A DNA stretch of 64,000 nucleotides from Deltaproteobacteria bacterium (GCA_016703535.1 JADJBV010000002.1:2604001-2668000); one strand, 5' to 3'. Positions 8,565 through 17,700 are shown, numbered from the stretch's first letter. The notes: a model not told the origin generated them from the letters alone. Numbers and translations: made by a program.

Positions 8565-9173
8565 GTGGCTCGTTTTCCGCGTCCTGCGTTGGTGGCCGGC
8601 CTGCTCCTGCCGACCGTTTTGGCCTGTGGTTCGGTCTGCCCCCAGATCCCCACCGAAGAGAAGAGGACCTTCTTGGCGGTCCGCCCCGAAGAGGGCGGCT
8701 ACGTGATCAACGCGGGAGACCAACTTCAGATCGAGGTCTGGCAGAACCAGCAGCTGACCCGTTCGGTCCGGGTCCGGCCCGACGGCAAGATCACCTTGCC
8801 CCTGGTCAACGATGTCAGCGCCGCCGGCGAGACCGTGCCGAGCTTCCAGAAGAACCTGACCGAACGGCTCAAGACCTATATCAAGGAGCCGATCGTCAGC
8901 ATCACCGTCACCAGCTTCAGCACCAAGCAGCTCTACATCCAGGGCCAGGTCCGTACCCCGGCCGCTTACAACTACGCGGGGGAGGTCTACCTGATCCAAG
9001 CCTTGACCTTGGCCGGTGGCACCACCCCCTTCGCCGAAGGTTGTGCGGTCGTCGTGCGCCGAAAGGGCGACGCCTTCGTCCGCTACGACGTCGAGCTCGA
9101 TCCGATCCTGACCGGGCAAGATCTCCGCGAAAACATCGCGCTGCAGCCCAACGACGTGGTCACCGTCCGCTGA
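8565..9173 (+). CDS. Wza-like polysaccharide export lipoprotein
   Basis: I choose GTG 8565 (202 residues) because a GGGGGA Shine-Dalgarno precedes it and the N-terminus becomes a lipoprotein signal (LVAGLLLPTVLACGSV, lipid on the Cys of LAC). The body is a polysaccharide biosynthesis/export domain: AGDQLQIEVWQNQQLTRSV and DGKITLPLVNDV, followed by an SLBB-type segment (IQGQVRTPAAYNY, LIQALTLAGGTTPFAEGC). Such proteins form the outer membrane pore for capsule or exopolysaccharide. It has only one SLBB-like unit and is shorter than E. coli Wza (about 380). The divergent BY-kinase-like gene supports an exopolysaccharide role. Confidence 0.83.
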   Translation: MARFPRPALVAGLLLPTVLACGSVCPQIPTEEKRTFLAVRPEEGGYVINAGDQLQIEVWQNQQLTRSVRVRPDGKITLPLVNDVSAAGETVPSFQKNLTERLKTYIKEPIVSITVTSFSTKQLYIQGQVRTPAAYNYAGEVYLIQALTLAGGTTPFAEGCAVVVRRKGDAFVRYDVELDPILTGQDLRENIALQPNDVVTVR

Positions 9174-9196
9174 ACTCGTTGAGACTCCCTCTTTGC

Positions 9197-9342
9197 AAGC
9201 CGGAGGCGCGCAGTGAGCGACGGCGAACGTAGTGGGGTGGTCTGGCTTCGCCAGCCCGGGACCCCCGGAAAGCCGGAGGCGCGCAGTGAGCGACGGCGAA
9301 CGTAGTGGGGTGGGCTGGCTTCGCCAGACCGGGACCCCAAGA
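9197..9342 (+). repeat. 73-bp tandem duplication carrying RBS and start codon ahead of lnt
   Basis: Two direct copies, 9197-9269 and 9270-9342, differ at only a few positions. Each has GGAGG (9202-9206 and 9275-9279), a GTG seven bases later (9213 and 9286), and the small palindrome CTGGCTTCGCCAG. The second GTG starts lnt. The first opens a 30-codon frame ending at 9305, overlapping the lnt start. The period of 73 is not a multiple of three, so the two starts are in different frames. Confidence 0.9.
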
Positions 9343-10875
9343 ACCCTCGGGCAACTTTTGCTGGCGGCGCTTTCGGGTTGTGGTTATTTCGTTGGCTTCG
9401 TTGGCTTCGATGTCTGGCCGCTGATCTTCGTGTTTTTGGTCCCTGTTTTGTGGGCCATCCGGGACGTCACGCCGCGGCGGGCGGTGTTGCTCGGGGCGGT
9501 CGCCGGGCTGGTGGCCAACTTCGGCGGTTACTACTGGGTCATCCACCTCCTTCAGGAGTTCGCGGATCTCTCCTTGGCGCCGGCGTTGCTCGGCTGGTTT
9601 TTGCTCTGCGCGTACCAGGGATTTTTGGTCGGGGTGTTCATCGGCCTCACCCGGCTCTTCACCGTCCGGCTCGGTTGGCCGGTGTTGGCGTCGGTCACTT
9701 TGACCTTCCCCTTCGCCGAGACCTACTACCCGTTGTTGTTCCCCAGCTACGTTGGCAACGCCCTCTACCAGGTGCCGGTGTTGACCCAGATCGTCGAGCT
9801 CTTCGGCATGTTGGGGCTGACGGTCTTGATCACCTTGGTCAACGGCGTGATCTACGAGCTCCTCGTGGCCCGGGTCGAGCGGCGCCCCATCGCGCGCCGG
9901 GAGGTCCTGCCCGCTTTGGGGTACATCGGCTTTGCGATCGTCTTTGGGCTGATCCGCTTGCCCCAGATCGACGCCCGCACCGCCGCCGCTCCCACCGCCA
10001 AGGTCGGCATCGTCCAGACCAACCTGGGCGCCCGGGACAAAGCCGAAAAGAGCAGTGAGTTCATCCGTCGCCACCAACAGATGACCCGGGAGCTCCTGGC
10101 CACCCGCCCCGATCTGGACCTCGTGGTGTGGCCCGAGTCCGCCTACAACCGCTACATCCGCCGCGACGCCAAAAACCTCAGCAAAGAGGTGACCCCGGGG
10201 ATCCAGGTGCCGGTGATCTTGGGCGCCTTGACCTACGAAAAGGGCAAAGGTGATCGCCGCAATGTCTACAACACTGCAGTGTTGACCTCCTCCACCGGCG
10301 ACGTGATCGGGATGTTCGACAAGATCGAGCTGTTGGCCTTTGGCGAGACCCTGCCGTTTTGGGACACCTTGCCCCAACTCCAAGAGTGGTTCCCTCGCAG
10401 CTCCTTCTTCACCCGGGGCAAAAGCCTGGACCACTTCCAGATCTCCCGAGTGGGGAAGGTGCTGCCGATGATCTGCTACGAGGACATCATCCCCGATTTT
10501 GTGCGGCGGATGTGGCGCGCCTCGGGGCCGCCGGCGGCCTTGGTCAACATCACCAACGACTCCTGGTACGGCGACACCCACGAGCCGATCATCCACTTGG
10601 TGTTGGCGAGCTTCCGCAGCATCGAAACTCGGCGGGCCATGATCCGCTCCACCAACACTGGGATCAGCGCCTTCATCGATCCGGCGGGGCGCATCACCAA
10701 ACGCACGGGCCAGTGGACCCAAGAGACCTTGGTGCACGAGGTCCCGCTCTTCGAAGACGGCCTGACTCCGCTCTACCAGTATCTCGGCGACGCGATCGGG
10801 CGCTTGGGCTTGTTTTACGTGGTGCTGGGGTTGGGGCGGATCTGGCTCAGGAGAGGTGCCCCGAATAAACGTTGA
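9286..10875 (+). CDS. lnt: Apolipoprotein N-acyltransferase
   Basis: 529 residues from GTG 9286. Lnt adds the third acyl chain to lipoproteins at the periplasmic face of the inner membrane. About six hydrophobic segments fill residues 20-210, followed by a nitrilase-like domain with the expected Glu-Lys-Cys triad: VVWPESAYNRY, FDKIELLAFGETLPF and MICYEDIIPDF. The TNDSWYGDTHEPIIHL segment is also typical. The first 16 or so residues are encoded by the duplicated 73-bp unit and look unlike other Lnt N-termini. The start could therefore be slightly downstream. The 3' end overlaps fdhD on the other strand by 29 bases. The many lipoproteins in this window fit a need for this enzyme. Confidence 0.9.
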   Translation: MSDGERSGVGWLRQTGTPRTLGQLLLAALSGCGYFVGFVGFDVWPLIFVFLVPVLWAIRDVTPRRAVLLGAVAGLVANFGGYYWVIHLLQEFADLSLAPALLGWFLLCAYQGFLVGVFIGLTRLFTVRLGWPVLASVTLTFPFAETYYPLLFPSYVGNALYQVPVLTQIVELFGMLGLTVLITLVNGVIYELLVARVERRPIARREVLPALGYIGFAIVFGLIRLPQIDARTAAAPTAKVGIVQTNLGARDKAEKSSEFIRRHQQMTRELLATRPDLDLVVWPESAYNRYIRRDAKNLSKEVTPGIQVPVILGALTYEKGKGDRRNVYNTAVLTSSTGDVIGMFDKIELLAFGETLPFWDTLPQLQEWFPRSSFFTRGKSLDHFQISRVGKVLPMICYEDIIPDFVRRMWRASGPPAALVNITNDSWYGDTHEPIIHLVLASFRSIETRRAMIRSTNTGISAFIDPAGRITKRTGQWTQETLVHEVPLFEDGLTPLYQYLGDAIGRLGLFYVVLGLGRIWLRRGAPNKR

Positions 10876-11668
10876 AGGCCTCGCCCCGGACGAAGCCCAA
10901 CAACACCAGGTTCGCGGCCCGGGCCAACTCGATCGCCAAGCTGGACGGCGCCGAAACCGAAGCCACCGTGCCGATCCGCCCGACGATCGCCTTCTGCACG
11001 ATCTCGAAGCTGGTCCGCCCCGACACGAACAGGATCGACTCGGGCCCGGGCAAACGCTCCTCCAACAGTAGGCTGCCCAAGCACTTGTCGACCGCGTTGT
11101 GGCGGCCCACGTCTTCTTTGAGCACCAACAGCGTGCCCGTTCGGTCGAAGATCCCCGCCGCGTGGAGGCCGCCGGTGGCGTCGAACACCGTCTGGGCGGC
11201 CCGCAAGCGATCCGGCAGAGTGAGGATCAAGGCGGGATCGATGGCCGGGAGCCGAGGCAAGGGCGGGCAGGTGGCGGCCAGGGACTCGATCGTCTTTTTC
11301 CCACAAACCCCGCAGCTGGCCGAGGTGACGGTGGCCCGCTCCGCCTTCCGTTGGGCCAACTGGGACCCCGCCACGGCGGCTCGAGCGGGGCTGAGGCGGA
11401 CGTCGACCACGTTGCCTTCGGTCTCGGGATCTCCGGTCTGGCAGTGGCGCATGGTGCCCAGATCGTCAGCGTTGAGGATGATCTGTTCGGCCAACAGGAA
11501 GCCGGCGGTCAGGGGCAGGTCGTCGCCTGGGGTCCGCATCACCACCGCCAAGGGCTCACCGGCCAGCCGGATCTCCAACGGCTCTTCGGTGACCACTCGA
11601 TCGGGACGGGAACTCCCGCCCTGGCCCTCCCATCGTTCGACGCCGACCTCCGTGATCTTGGCTCGCAC
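10847..11668 (-). CDS. fdhD: Formate dehydrogenase accessory sulfurtransferase FdhD
   Basis: FdhD carries sulfur from IscS to the molybdenum cofactor of formate dehydrogenases. The family signature is present: TEEPLEIRLAGEPLAVVMRT, PGDDLPLTAGFLLAEQII, the sulfur-carrying loop TSASCGVCGKKT, then ALIL..L..A..VF..TGG.HAA and ILFVSGRTSFEIVQKA. I choose GTG 11668 (273 residues). The frame stays open upstream, but those residues are Pro/Arg-rich and lie antisense to the next gene. No formate dehydrogenase gene is in the window. Confidence 0.92.
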   Translation of the reverse strand: MRAKITEVGVERWEGQGGSSRPDRVVTEEPLEIRLAGEPLAVVMRTPGDDLPLTAGFLLAEQIILNADDLGTMRHCQTGDPETEGNVVDVRLSPARAAVAGSQLAQRKAERATVTSASCGVCGKKTIESLAATCPPLPRLPAIDPALILTLPDRLRAAQTVFDATGGLHAAGIFDRTGTLLVLKEDVGRHNAVDKCLGSLLLEERLPGPESILFVSGRTSFEIVQKAIVGRIGTVASVSAPSSLAIELARAANLVLLGFVRGEAFNVYSGHLS

Positions 11669-11714
11669 CCGGCGACTGTAACACCTCGGGGGTTGGCCGA
11701 CCCTCGCCAGGACC

Positions 11715-12911
11715 GTGGACCTTCTGCTACCGAAGTTGGGCTTGTTGCGGTCCGGGATCATCCTGTTGGGCGGCCTTTGGGGCCTGGTGGCCTGCACCGC
11801 CGGCGGGGGCTTCGCGGGGTTCGGCGGCGGCCTCCCGGCCGAGCTGGGCCCCGGCGTTCGGACCCCCACCCCCACCCATCCGCTGCGGGTGGCCCTCCTG
11901 CCGATCGTGGATGATCGCCGAGGCCCCGATGGCGAAGAACCCGACGAACTCTACGTGTATCGAGGCACCACCTATCGGGCCACCCAGGTGGGCGAAACCG
12001 GCGCGCCGACCCCTCGACTGACCGAGGTCGTGGCCCGGCACCTCGCCCAGTCCCGGGCCTTCGCCCAGGTGATCTTGGTCCTCAACGAGTCCCAAGCGCC
12101 CGAGGCCGAGCTGTTCGTGGAGGGGCGCCTGACCCGGCTGCGAGGGTACGTGGAGGCCGAGGCGCCGCCGGCGAAGAGCGGCCGGCCCGCCGATGAACGC
12201 CAGGTCTTGGCCGAGGTGTTGATCAAAAACCTGAAGGTTCGGGACCGCACGGGCCGGGTGTACTTCGATGGCGACGTCGGCTGGTCGATCGTCGAGGCCC
12301 GCCGCTTGCCCGCCGGGGTCGAGCCCGATCCGTGGGACATCTTGGGCGAGGCCTTGCGGGTGGGGCTGGAGGCCTGGATCGCCGAGATCCGGGCGGCCGA
12401 CCTGAGCGGCCGAGTGGTCGTGCTGGGCAAGGCCGCGGCCAAGGCCAGCACCACCGGCACCGTGGCCCTCGAGGGGCTGAGTGAACACCTGCCGCCGGGT
12501 TGGGCCCTCGCGACCCGCACCGCCACCGCGACGCCGATCGGTTGGCGGGGCCCGGCCTCGTGTGACGCCCTCCACTTTCGGCAGCAGCAGAGCTTCCGGT
12601 TTCATCGGGCCCTCGGGCCCTACCACCCCGGGGTCACGATCTGGCGGTGCCCCGACCACCTCCAATTCCGCTATGGCGGCCAGGCCGAGTTCCCGGCCCG
12701 TTTCCTCGGCACCCTGCCGGGCCAACTCTACTTCTCCTTGGCCATTGGCGAGAGCAACTGGCGGGACGCCGAGGCCGAGTTCGCTCGTTTGCTGAACGTG
12801 CAGCCGCCCAGCACCCGGCACCTGTTCGAGCTCGGCGGCCCATCGCCCGCTCGCCCTCCGCCCCTTCCGCCCCCCGGAGCGCGGCTGCCCCGCCCGGTCC
12901 TGCGGCGTTGA
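11715..12911 (+). CDS. Putative lipoprotein of unknown function
   Basis: 398 residues from GTG 11715, divergent from fdhD. A hydrophobic leader ends in a lipobox (LWGLVAC), so it is probably lipid-anchored. The middle (about 55-230) has an alternating strand/helix pattern (LRVALLPIVDDR, VVARHLAQSRAFAQVILV, AELFVEGRLTRLRGYV) resembling periplasmic proteins that compute a 'path' to an envelope partner, such as the CsgG/LpoB-like fold, but I cannot confirm that. The last 40 residues are Pro-rich. Seven cysteine-poor strands near 300-380 show no known motif. Confidence 0.65.
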   Translation: MDLLLPKLGLLRSGIILLGGLWGLVACTAGGGFAGFGGGLPAELGPGVRTPTPTHPLRVALLPIVDDRRGPDGEEPDELYVYRGTTYRATQVGETGAPTPRLTEVVARHLAQSRAFAQVILVLNESQAPEAELFVEGRLTRLRGYVEAEAPPAKSGRPADERQVLAEVLIKNLKVRDRTGRVYFDGDVGWSIVEARRLPAGVEPDPWDILGEALRVGLEAWIAEIRAADLSGRVVVLGKAAAKASTTGTVALEGLSEHLPPGWALATRTATATPIGWRGPASCDALHFRQQQSFRFHRALGPYHPGVTIWRCPDHLQFRYGGQAEFPARFLGTLPGQLYFSLAIGESNWRDAEAEFARLLNVQPPSTRHLFELGGPSPARPPPLPPPGARLPRPVLRR

Positions 12912-12983
12912 TCCACCGGGCGAGGCAACCGACCGACGATGCCGGGTTGATCCTTTGGGAGCCCAGCCGCTAGGGTCCCACCC

Positions 12984-15170
12984 ATGGGGAGTTCACGGAT
13001 CGGCCCGAAGATCCCATCGGTCCAATTCGAGGGCGCGGCGCCGATCGAACTGCCGGGCGGCGCCCAGGTGGTCGAGGTCGACGCGGCCCAGGTCCGGGGC
13101 CTGGACCGCAATGGTTCGGGCCACGTCACGATCACCGATCTCCCGGTCGAGGGGCGATGGCGCCTCGACGGCCAGACCCCCAGTGGGGCCAAAGTGGTGC
13201 TCGAGCTCGACGGCGCGGCGGTTGGGTTGGCGGCCCGGTTGTTCGAGTACGTCAAACATCACCGCTTGGAGGGGGCGATCCCGCTCAGCACCACCCTGTT
13301 GACCGAAGGGCCGACCCAGCGGGCGCTCCTGGCCTGCGACTCCTATGGGGCGAGCTTGCGGCGGGTCGATCCGGCCCACCTGCTCGACACCCTGTTGGCC
13401 CACGTGGATCCCAAGACCAAGGTCTTCGCTGGAGGCCTCCGAGGCCCGGACGGCGCCCCTCTCCAGTTCCCGGTGGTGGGGCCGGATGGCGCGGTGATCG
13501 AACGGCCGGCCCACTACGATGGCCGGACCTTGTACGTCTACGTGCCGGCCCACGAAGAAGGGGTGATCGCCGAACTCCGCCGGCGCGTCGAGGCCGATCC
13601 CAAATACCGGGCCGTCGCCGTGGAGCCGCTGACGTTGTCGCAGGCCCAGGGCTTCGAGGATCGGATGGCGCTCCGCTTCGATCGCCCCGGGGTGATCTGG
13701 TGCTCGACCCGTTGTCCGGTGGTGCCCGAGCTGAAGGACGACGGGTATCTGGTCCCCGGAGCCCGCTTCGGGATCGAGGCCTACTACCACGACGCCCGGA
13801 TCAACGCGCCCGGGGCCCGCTCCACCATCGAGGCCTTGATCGCCCGGGGTGGGCCTGATGATCGGGCCCAGGCCATCGAGGTGTTGTCGGCGATCCGGGG
13901 GACGGTCAACCTCTTCGTCAATCAGATCCACGCGGTGGGAAAGGTGATGAACGGGAACCACACCGTGTACCTCGGTCGCTCCCAACCACCGTGTCTGACC
14001 ACCTGCATCAAGGAGGTCGCGGCGTCCTGGGCCCAACTCCACCCCGGTGATCCGGTGGAGGCCCAACGCCGCGAAACTTGGATCCGGTGGGCGACGGCCG
14101 CGGCCGAGCGGGAGTACCGAGAGATCTGGATGGCCTCACCCCGCCGGGATCAGGAGACCGGGTTGTCTCGATATCTGGACGAGGCCCCCAGCCAAGCGCC
14201 GGAAGAACAGGCCGGCCACTACCACGGCCTTAAGTGGAGCGCCGATGACCTGAAGGCCGACGCCGCGATCCGAGAGCACGGCTGGGACTCTCACGTCGGC
14301 GCCTTGGCGATGGTCGGGCCCGAGCGGGGGCAGATCCGCCAACACCAGATGTTGCCGGTGTGCCTCAACAGCCTGCTCTTCCGCTACGAACGCGATCTGG
14401 CCGAGCTGCTCGAGGGTCAAGGCAAGACGGATGAGGCCGAGACCTATCGAGCCGCCGCCGAACAGCGACGCCAAACCATGGATCGGCTGATGTGGAACGA
14501 AGAGCGCGGGCTCTACTTCGATCTGCTCGAGCTCCCAGGGGGGAGCCTCCGCAAGAACGGCTACGAAGACCTTCGGTCGTACACCGCACTTTGGGCCGGG
14601 GTGGTGGAGCCGGGCTCTCGCCGCGCGCAAAAGATGGCCTCGCGGATCGCCGATTTTATGCGACCGGGCGGTCTGGCGACCGCCACCCAAAAGTCATGGG
14701 ACCTTGCCTTTGCCCTCAACCCCGAGTTCACCGAACGTTGTCAGTGGGGGCACCAACACCTCGGCTGGCCGATCGCGACCTACGAGACCGCCCAAGCCTT
14801 GCGCGGCGCTGGCTTCGTCGAGCAGGCCGATCAGATCGCCTACCGCTGGTGTTGGGCGGTGCAGCGCGAGATGGAACGGCAAGGTGGCTTGCAATACAGT
14901 CAGCGGGGCGGCTTCGAGGCCCCGATCCTAGAAAAGATGGACGTCACCCACCTGAGCGCCGCTGGATTGGCCGAGGTCGGGTACGGGAATCAGGGCGCGG
15001 GCAATGAAGGGGAGGGGGGTGGCTTTCGCTGGGGCTACGACGCCTTCAAGCTCTTGGCCCGCTCCTTGTCCCCTCGGCTGGCCGAGGCCTTGGCCCGCGG
15101 TATCGATCCCGAACTCCTCTTTGGGCCCGAGCTCCCCGTCGCCAATCGTTCGGTGGGGCACCGGAAATAA
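12984..15170 (+). CDS. Trehalase-like glycoside hydrolase (GH37 family)
   Basis: 728 residues from ATG. The C-terminal two thirds follow trehalase: VPGARFGIEAYYHDARI corresponds to the 'PGGRF.E.YYWDSY' signature 1 region, REHGWDSHVG keeps the acid Asp of 'ESGWDFSSRW' (about residue 434), and QWGHQHLGWPIATYE matches 'QWDYPNGWAP'. ILEKMDV matches 'VEKYD', and GEGGGFRWGYDAF matches the glycine-rich 'GEY..Q.GFGWTNGV' end with its Glu base. Trehalase splits trehalose into two glucoses. The signatures are all diverged, and about 200 extra N-terminal residues (a possible beta domain) precede them. No signal peptide is visible, suggesting a cytoplasmic enzyme. Another alpha,alpha-glucoside could be the substrate. 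Confidence 0.65.
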   Translation: MGSSRIGPKIPSVQFEGAAPIELPGGAQVVEVDAAQVRGLDRNGSGHVTITDLPVEGRWRLDGQTPSGAKVVLELDGAAVGLAARLFEYVKHHRLEGAIPLSTTLLTEGPTQRALLACDSYGASLRRVDPAHLLDTLLAHVDPKTKVFAGGLRGPDGAPLQFPVVGPDGAVIERPAHYDGRTLYVYVPAHEEGVIAELRRRVEADPKYRAVAVEPLTLSQAQGFEDRMALRFDRPGVIWCSTRCPVVPELKDDGYLVPGARFGIEAYYHDARINAPGARSTIEALIARGGPDDRAQAIEVLSAIRGTVNLFVNQIHAVGKVMNGNHTVYLGRSQPPCLTTCIKEVAASWAQLHPGDPVEAQRRETWIRWATAAAEREYREIWMASPRRDQETGLSRYLDEAPSQAPEEQAGHYHGLKWSADDLKADAAIREHGWDSHVGALAMVGPERGQIRQHQMLPVCLNSLLFRYERDLAELLEGQGKTDEAETYRAAAEQRRQTMDRLMWNEERGLYFDLLELPGGSLRKNGYEDLRSYTALWAGVVEPGSRRAQKMASRIADFMRPGGLATATQKSWDLAFALNPEFTERCQWGHQHLGWPIATYETAQALRGAGFVEQADQIAYRWCWAVQREMERQGGLQYSQRGGFEAPILEKMDVTHLSAAGLAEVGYGNQGAGNEGEGGGFRWGYDAFKLLARSLSPRLAEALARGIDPELLFGPELPVANRSVGHRK
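14879..14892. repeat. GCAAG-N4-CTTGC palindrome, site 1
   Basis: Inner bases GTGG; inside the trehalase-like gene, covering the codons for Gln-Gly-Gly-Leu. Confidence 0.6.
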
Positions 15171-15193
15171 CGAACTCGTCGCGGGCTGGACGA

Positions 15194-17077
15194 TCAGGGG
15201 TCCTTTTGGCCGCTTTCGGCCTGACGTTGGACGTCCGCTCGCAGGGCCTCGTTGTCCCAGCCCGGGTCTCGGCCGGCGGTTCGGCCCGCCACCTCTTCGC
15301 GCATCGCCTGCTCCATGTTGGCCAGGGCTTTTTTGGCCTCGGCCATCCACACGTGATCTTCGGCGTCGGCGAAGGCGGTCATGGCCTCCAGGTTGCGCAC
15401 GTCTTGTTCACGCCAACGCCTCACCAAGCGGTGAGCGGTGTGGGCCCGGATGCCGAGCTGGTGGAGGGCCGTCTCCCCCAACTCCACCGAACTCCCCAAC
15501 GTCTCCCGGAAGACATGGGTGATGCCGAGCTTGCGCAGCTCGTAATAGGTCTCGCGGTTTCGGGCGCGGGCCAAGATCGGCAAGTTGGGGAAGTGGCGGC
15601 GCACCAACTCGGCGACCTCCACGGCTTTGGCAGGATCGTCGATGGCCAAGATGAAGAGTTTGGCCCGGGCGCAGCCGGCGGCCAGCAGCAGATCGAGGCG
15701 CGAGGCGTCGCCGTAGTAGACCTTCTGATCCAGGCGCCTCAGCAGATCGACGATCATCGGATCGAGGTCGAGCACCGTCACTTGAAAGCCGGACATGCGC
15801 AGGATCCGGCCCACCACCTGACCCACCCGTCCGAAGCCGGCCATCACCACCTGGGCTTCGTCGTGGCTGACCGTGTCGTGGGGGCGCTCTGGGCCCGAGC
15901 GGGTGGCCCAGGGCAAGATCACCCGCTCGAGGAGGAGGAACAACGCCGGCGTGGCCAACATCGACAAAGCGACCACCGCCCCCAACAGACGGGCCACCTC
16001 GTCGTCGAAGACCCGGGACTGTTGGCCGAAGGAGATCAACACGAAGGCGAACTCGCCCACCTGGGACAGGCCGATCGCCGCCAGCCAAGCGCCGGCCCGA
16101 TCCAAGCCGAACAGCCGGGCCAGGGGCCACAACACCGCGGCCTTCAGGATGATCACGCCGAACAGCAGCCCAGCGATGACCGCCGGCCGTTCCACCAAAA
16201 GGCCAAAGTCGATCTGGGCGCCGACCGAGATGAAAAACAGCCCGAGGAGCAGGCCCTTGAAGGGCTCGATGTCCGACTCCAGCTCGTGACGGTATTCGCT
16301 GTCGGCCAACACCACGCCGGCCAAGAAGGTGCCGAGGGCGGGGGAGAGTCCGACCAAGGTCATCAACCACGCGATGGCCACCACCAACAGGAGCGCCGAG
16401 GCGGTGAAGACCTCTCGGAGTTTGGTCTCGGCCAAGATCCGAAGGAGGGGCCGCACCAAAAAACGCCCGGCGGCCACCAGCCCCGCCACCGCACCCAAGA
16501 TCATCAGGGCCTGGAGCCAACCCGGACGGCTCGGGGCGGCGTGGGCGCCTTCGATCGCCGCTCCGCTGCCGAGCAGGGGGAAGGCGGCCAAGATCGGGAT
16601 CACCGCGACGTCTTGAAAGAGCAGGATCGAAAAGGAGGCTTGCCCGCCGCTGGTCTTGAGCAGGCCCTTCTCCGCCAAGGTCTGCAGGGCGATCGCCGTG
16701 GAGGACATGGCGAAGGTCAGGCCGATGGCGATGCCCAGGCGCCAGTCGAGGCCCAAGGCCAAGGACAAACCGGCGATGCCCAGGGAGGTGCCCAGCACCT
16801 GCAGCCCGCCGAGCCCGAAGATCGGCCGACGCAACGACCACAACAGGGCCGGGCGCAGCTCCAGGCCCACCAAAAACAACATCATCACCACGCCGAACTC
16901 GGCGAAGTGCATGACGTGGGCGTCGCCGCCGATCAGGCCCAGGACGGTGGGGCCCAAGAGGACGCCAGCGATCAGGTAACCCAACACCGCGCCCAACTTG
17001 AGGCGTTTGGCGATGGGTACACACACCACCGCGGCCAACAGGTAGATCAAGGCCTGAAAGAGGACGGTGTCGCTCAC
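15194..17077 (-). CDS. kefC: CPA2-family K+/H+ antiporter with RCK domain (KefC-like)
   Basis: 627 residues from GTG 17077. About twelve hydrophobic helices fill residues 1-380, including the family segments GYLIAGVLLGPTVLGLI, FAEFGVVMMLFLVGLELRP and TFAMSSTAIALQTLAEKGLL. A cytoplasmic RCK/TrkA-N Rossmann domain starts near residue 402 (QVVMAGFGRVGQVV, dinucleotide-binding GxGxxG). KefC proteins export potassium and import protons when glutathione adducts form, protecting cells from electrophiles. The start overlaps the stop of the KefF-like gene by four bases (GTGA), and KefF is its known activating partner, which strengthens the call. Confidence 0.88.
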   Translation of the reverse strand: MSDTVLFQALIYLLAAVVCVPIAKRLKLGAVLGYLIAGVLLGPTVLGLIGGDAHVMHFAEFGVVMMLFLVGLELRPALLWSLRRPIFGLGGLQVLGTSLGIAGLSLALGLDWRLGIAIGLTFAMSSTAIALQTLAEKGLLKTSGGQASFSILLFQDVAVIPILAAFPLLGSGAAIEGAHAAPSRPGWLQALMILGAVAGLVAAGRFLVRPLLRILAETKLREVFTASALLLVVAIAWLMTLVGLSPALGTFLAGVVLADSEYRHELESDIEPFKGLLLGLFFISVGAQIDFGLLVERPAVIAGLLFGVIILKAAVLWPLARLFGLDRAGAWLAAIGLSQVGEFAFVLISFGQQSRVFDDEVARLLGAVVALSMLATPALFLLLERVILPWATRSGPERPHDTVSHDEAQVVMAGFGRVGQVVGRILRMSGFQVTVLDLDPMIVDLLRRLDQKVYYGDASRLDLLLAAGCARAKLFILAIDDPAKAVEVAELVRRHFPNLPILARARNRETYYELRKLGITHVFRETLGSSVELGETALHQLGIRAHTAHRLVRRWREQDVRNLEAMTAFADAEDHVWMAEAKKALANMEQAMREEVAGRTAGRDPGWDNEALRADVQRQAESGQKDP

Positions 17078-17700
17078 GTCGCGGCTCCCGAAGCTTTGAG
17101 CAGGGGCTCCAGCGGGGTCATGGACTCGGCCCGGGCGGCCAGTTCCAGGTCCAGCCGATCATCTCGCAGCGCCTCCAGGAGGCCTCGAAGTTGGGCTTGA
17201 TGGGGCGCCAGGTCAGCCTCGGTCTCCAGGCCGAGGGCTCCGTGGACCGCGAAGGGCGCCAGGTACCGCATTCGACACAGGTGGGCCGTCTGATCCCAAG
17301 GCGCGAGCAGCTGCCGCAGGGTGTAGCGGTTGCTGCCTCCGGGCCGATACGCTTGGGCCGGACCGCCGGTGCTGAGCACATTGCAAGTCACCTTGCCGTC
17401 CAGTTGGTGGCCGTGGCTGCCGTAGGCCCAGCCGTGCTCCAGCACCAGGTCTTGCCACTCCTTCAGGATCGCCGGCGTCGAGTACCAGTAGAGTGGGTGC
17501 AGGAAGACGAACACGTCATGGCCGAGGAGCAGGCCTTGTTCGCGGCGCACGTCGATCGCCAAAGATGGGTAGGCCTCGTAGAGGTCGTGCAAAGTCACAC
17601 CCGGCGTGGCCGCGGCGGTTTCGGCCAGGCGCCGAATGACCCGGGAGCGCTCGAGGGCCGGGTGGGCCAACAGCACCAGGATCCTTCGTCCAGTGGACAT
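17074..17700 (-). CDS. KefF/KefG-like NAD(P)H flavin oxidoreductase
   Basis: 208 residues from ATG 17700, chosen over a start 36 bases upstream because it leads straight into the first beta strand (RRILVLLAHPALERSRV). It is a flavodoxin-like quinone reductase of the KefF/KefG/MdaB family. The pieces DLYEAYPSLAIDV and HDVFVFLHPLYWYSTPAILKEW are characteristic, as is LSTGGP. These proteins bind and activate Kef potassium channels and reduce quinones. It is translated just ahead of kefC with overlapping codons, so the pair is a two-gene operon. Confidence 0.88.
   Translation of the reverse strand: MSTGRRILVLLAHPALERSRVIRRLAETAAATPGVTLHDLYEAYPSLAIDVRREQGLLLGHDVFVFLHPLYWYSTPAILKEWQDLVLEHGWAYGSHGHQLDGKVTCNVLSTGGPAQAYRPGGSNRYTLRQLLAPWDQTAHLCRMRYLAPFAVHGALGLETEADLAPHQAQLRGLLEALRDDRLDLELAARAESMTPLEPLLKASGAAT
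17383..17396. repeat. GCAAG-N4-CTTGC palindrome, site 2
   Basis: Inner bases TCAC; inside the KefF-like gene. It is the only site in a different codon phase (Gly-Lys-Val-Thr-Cys-Asn). Confidence 0.6.

Noticed and set aside
8785..8799. GCAAG-ATCAC-CTTGC
   Set aside because: Spacer of five, not four, so not counted with the interspersed palindrome family.
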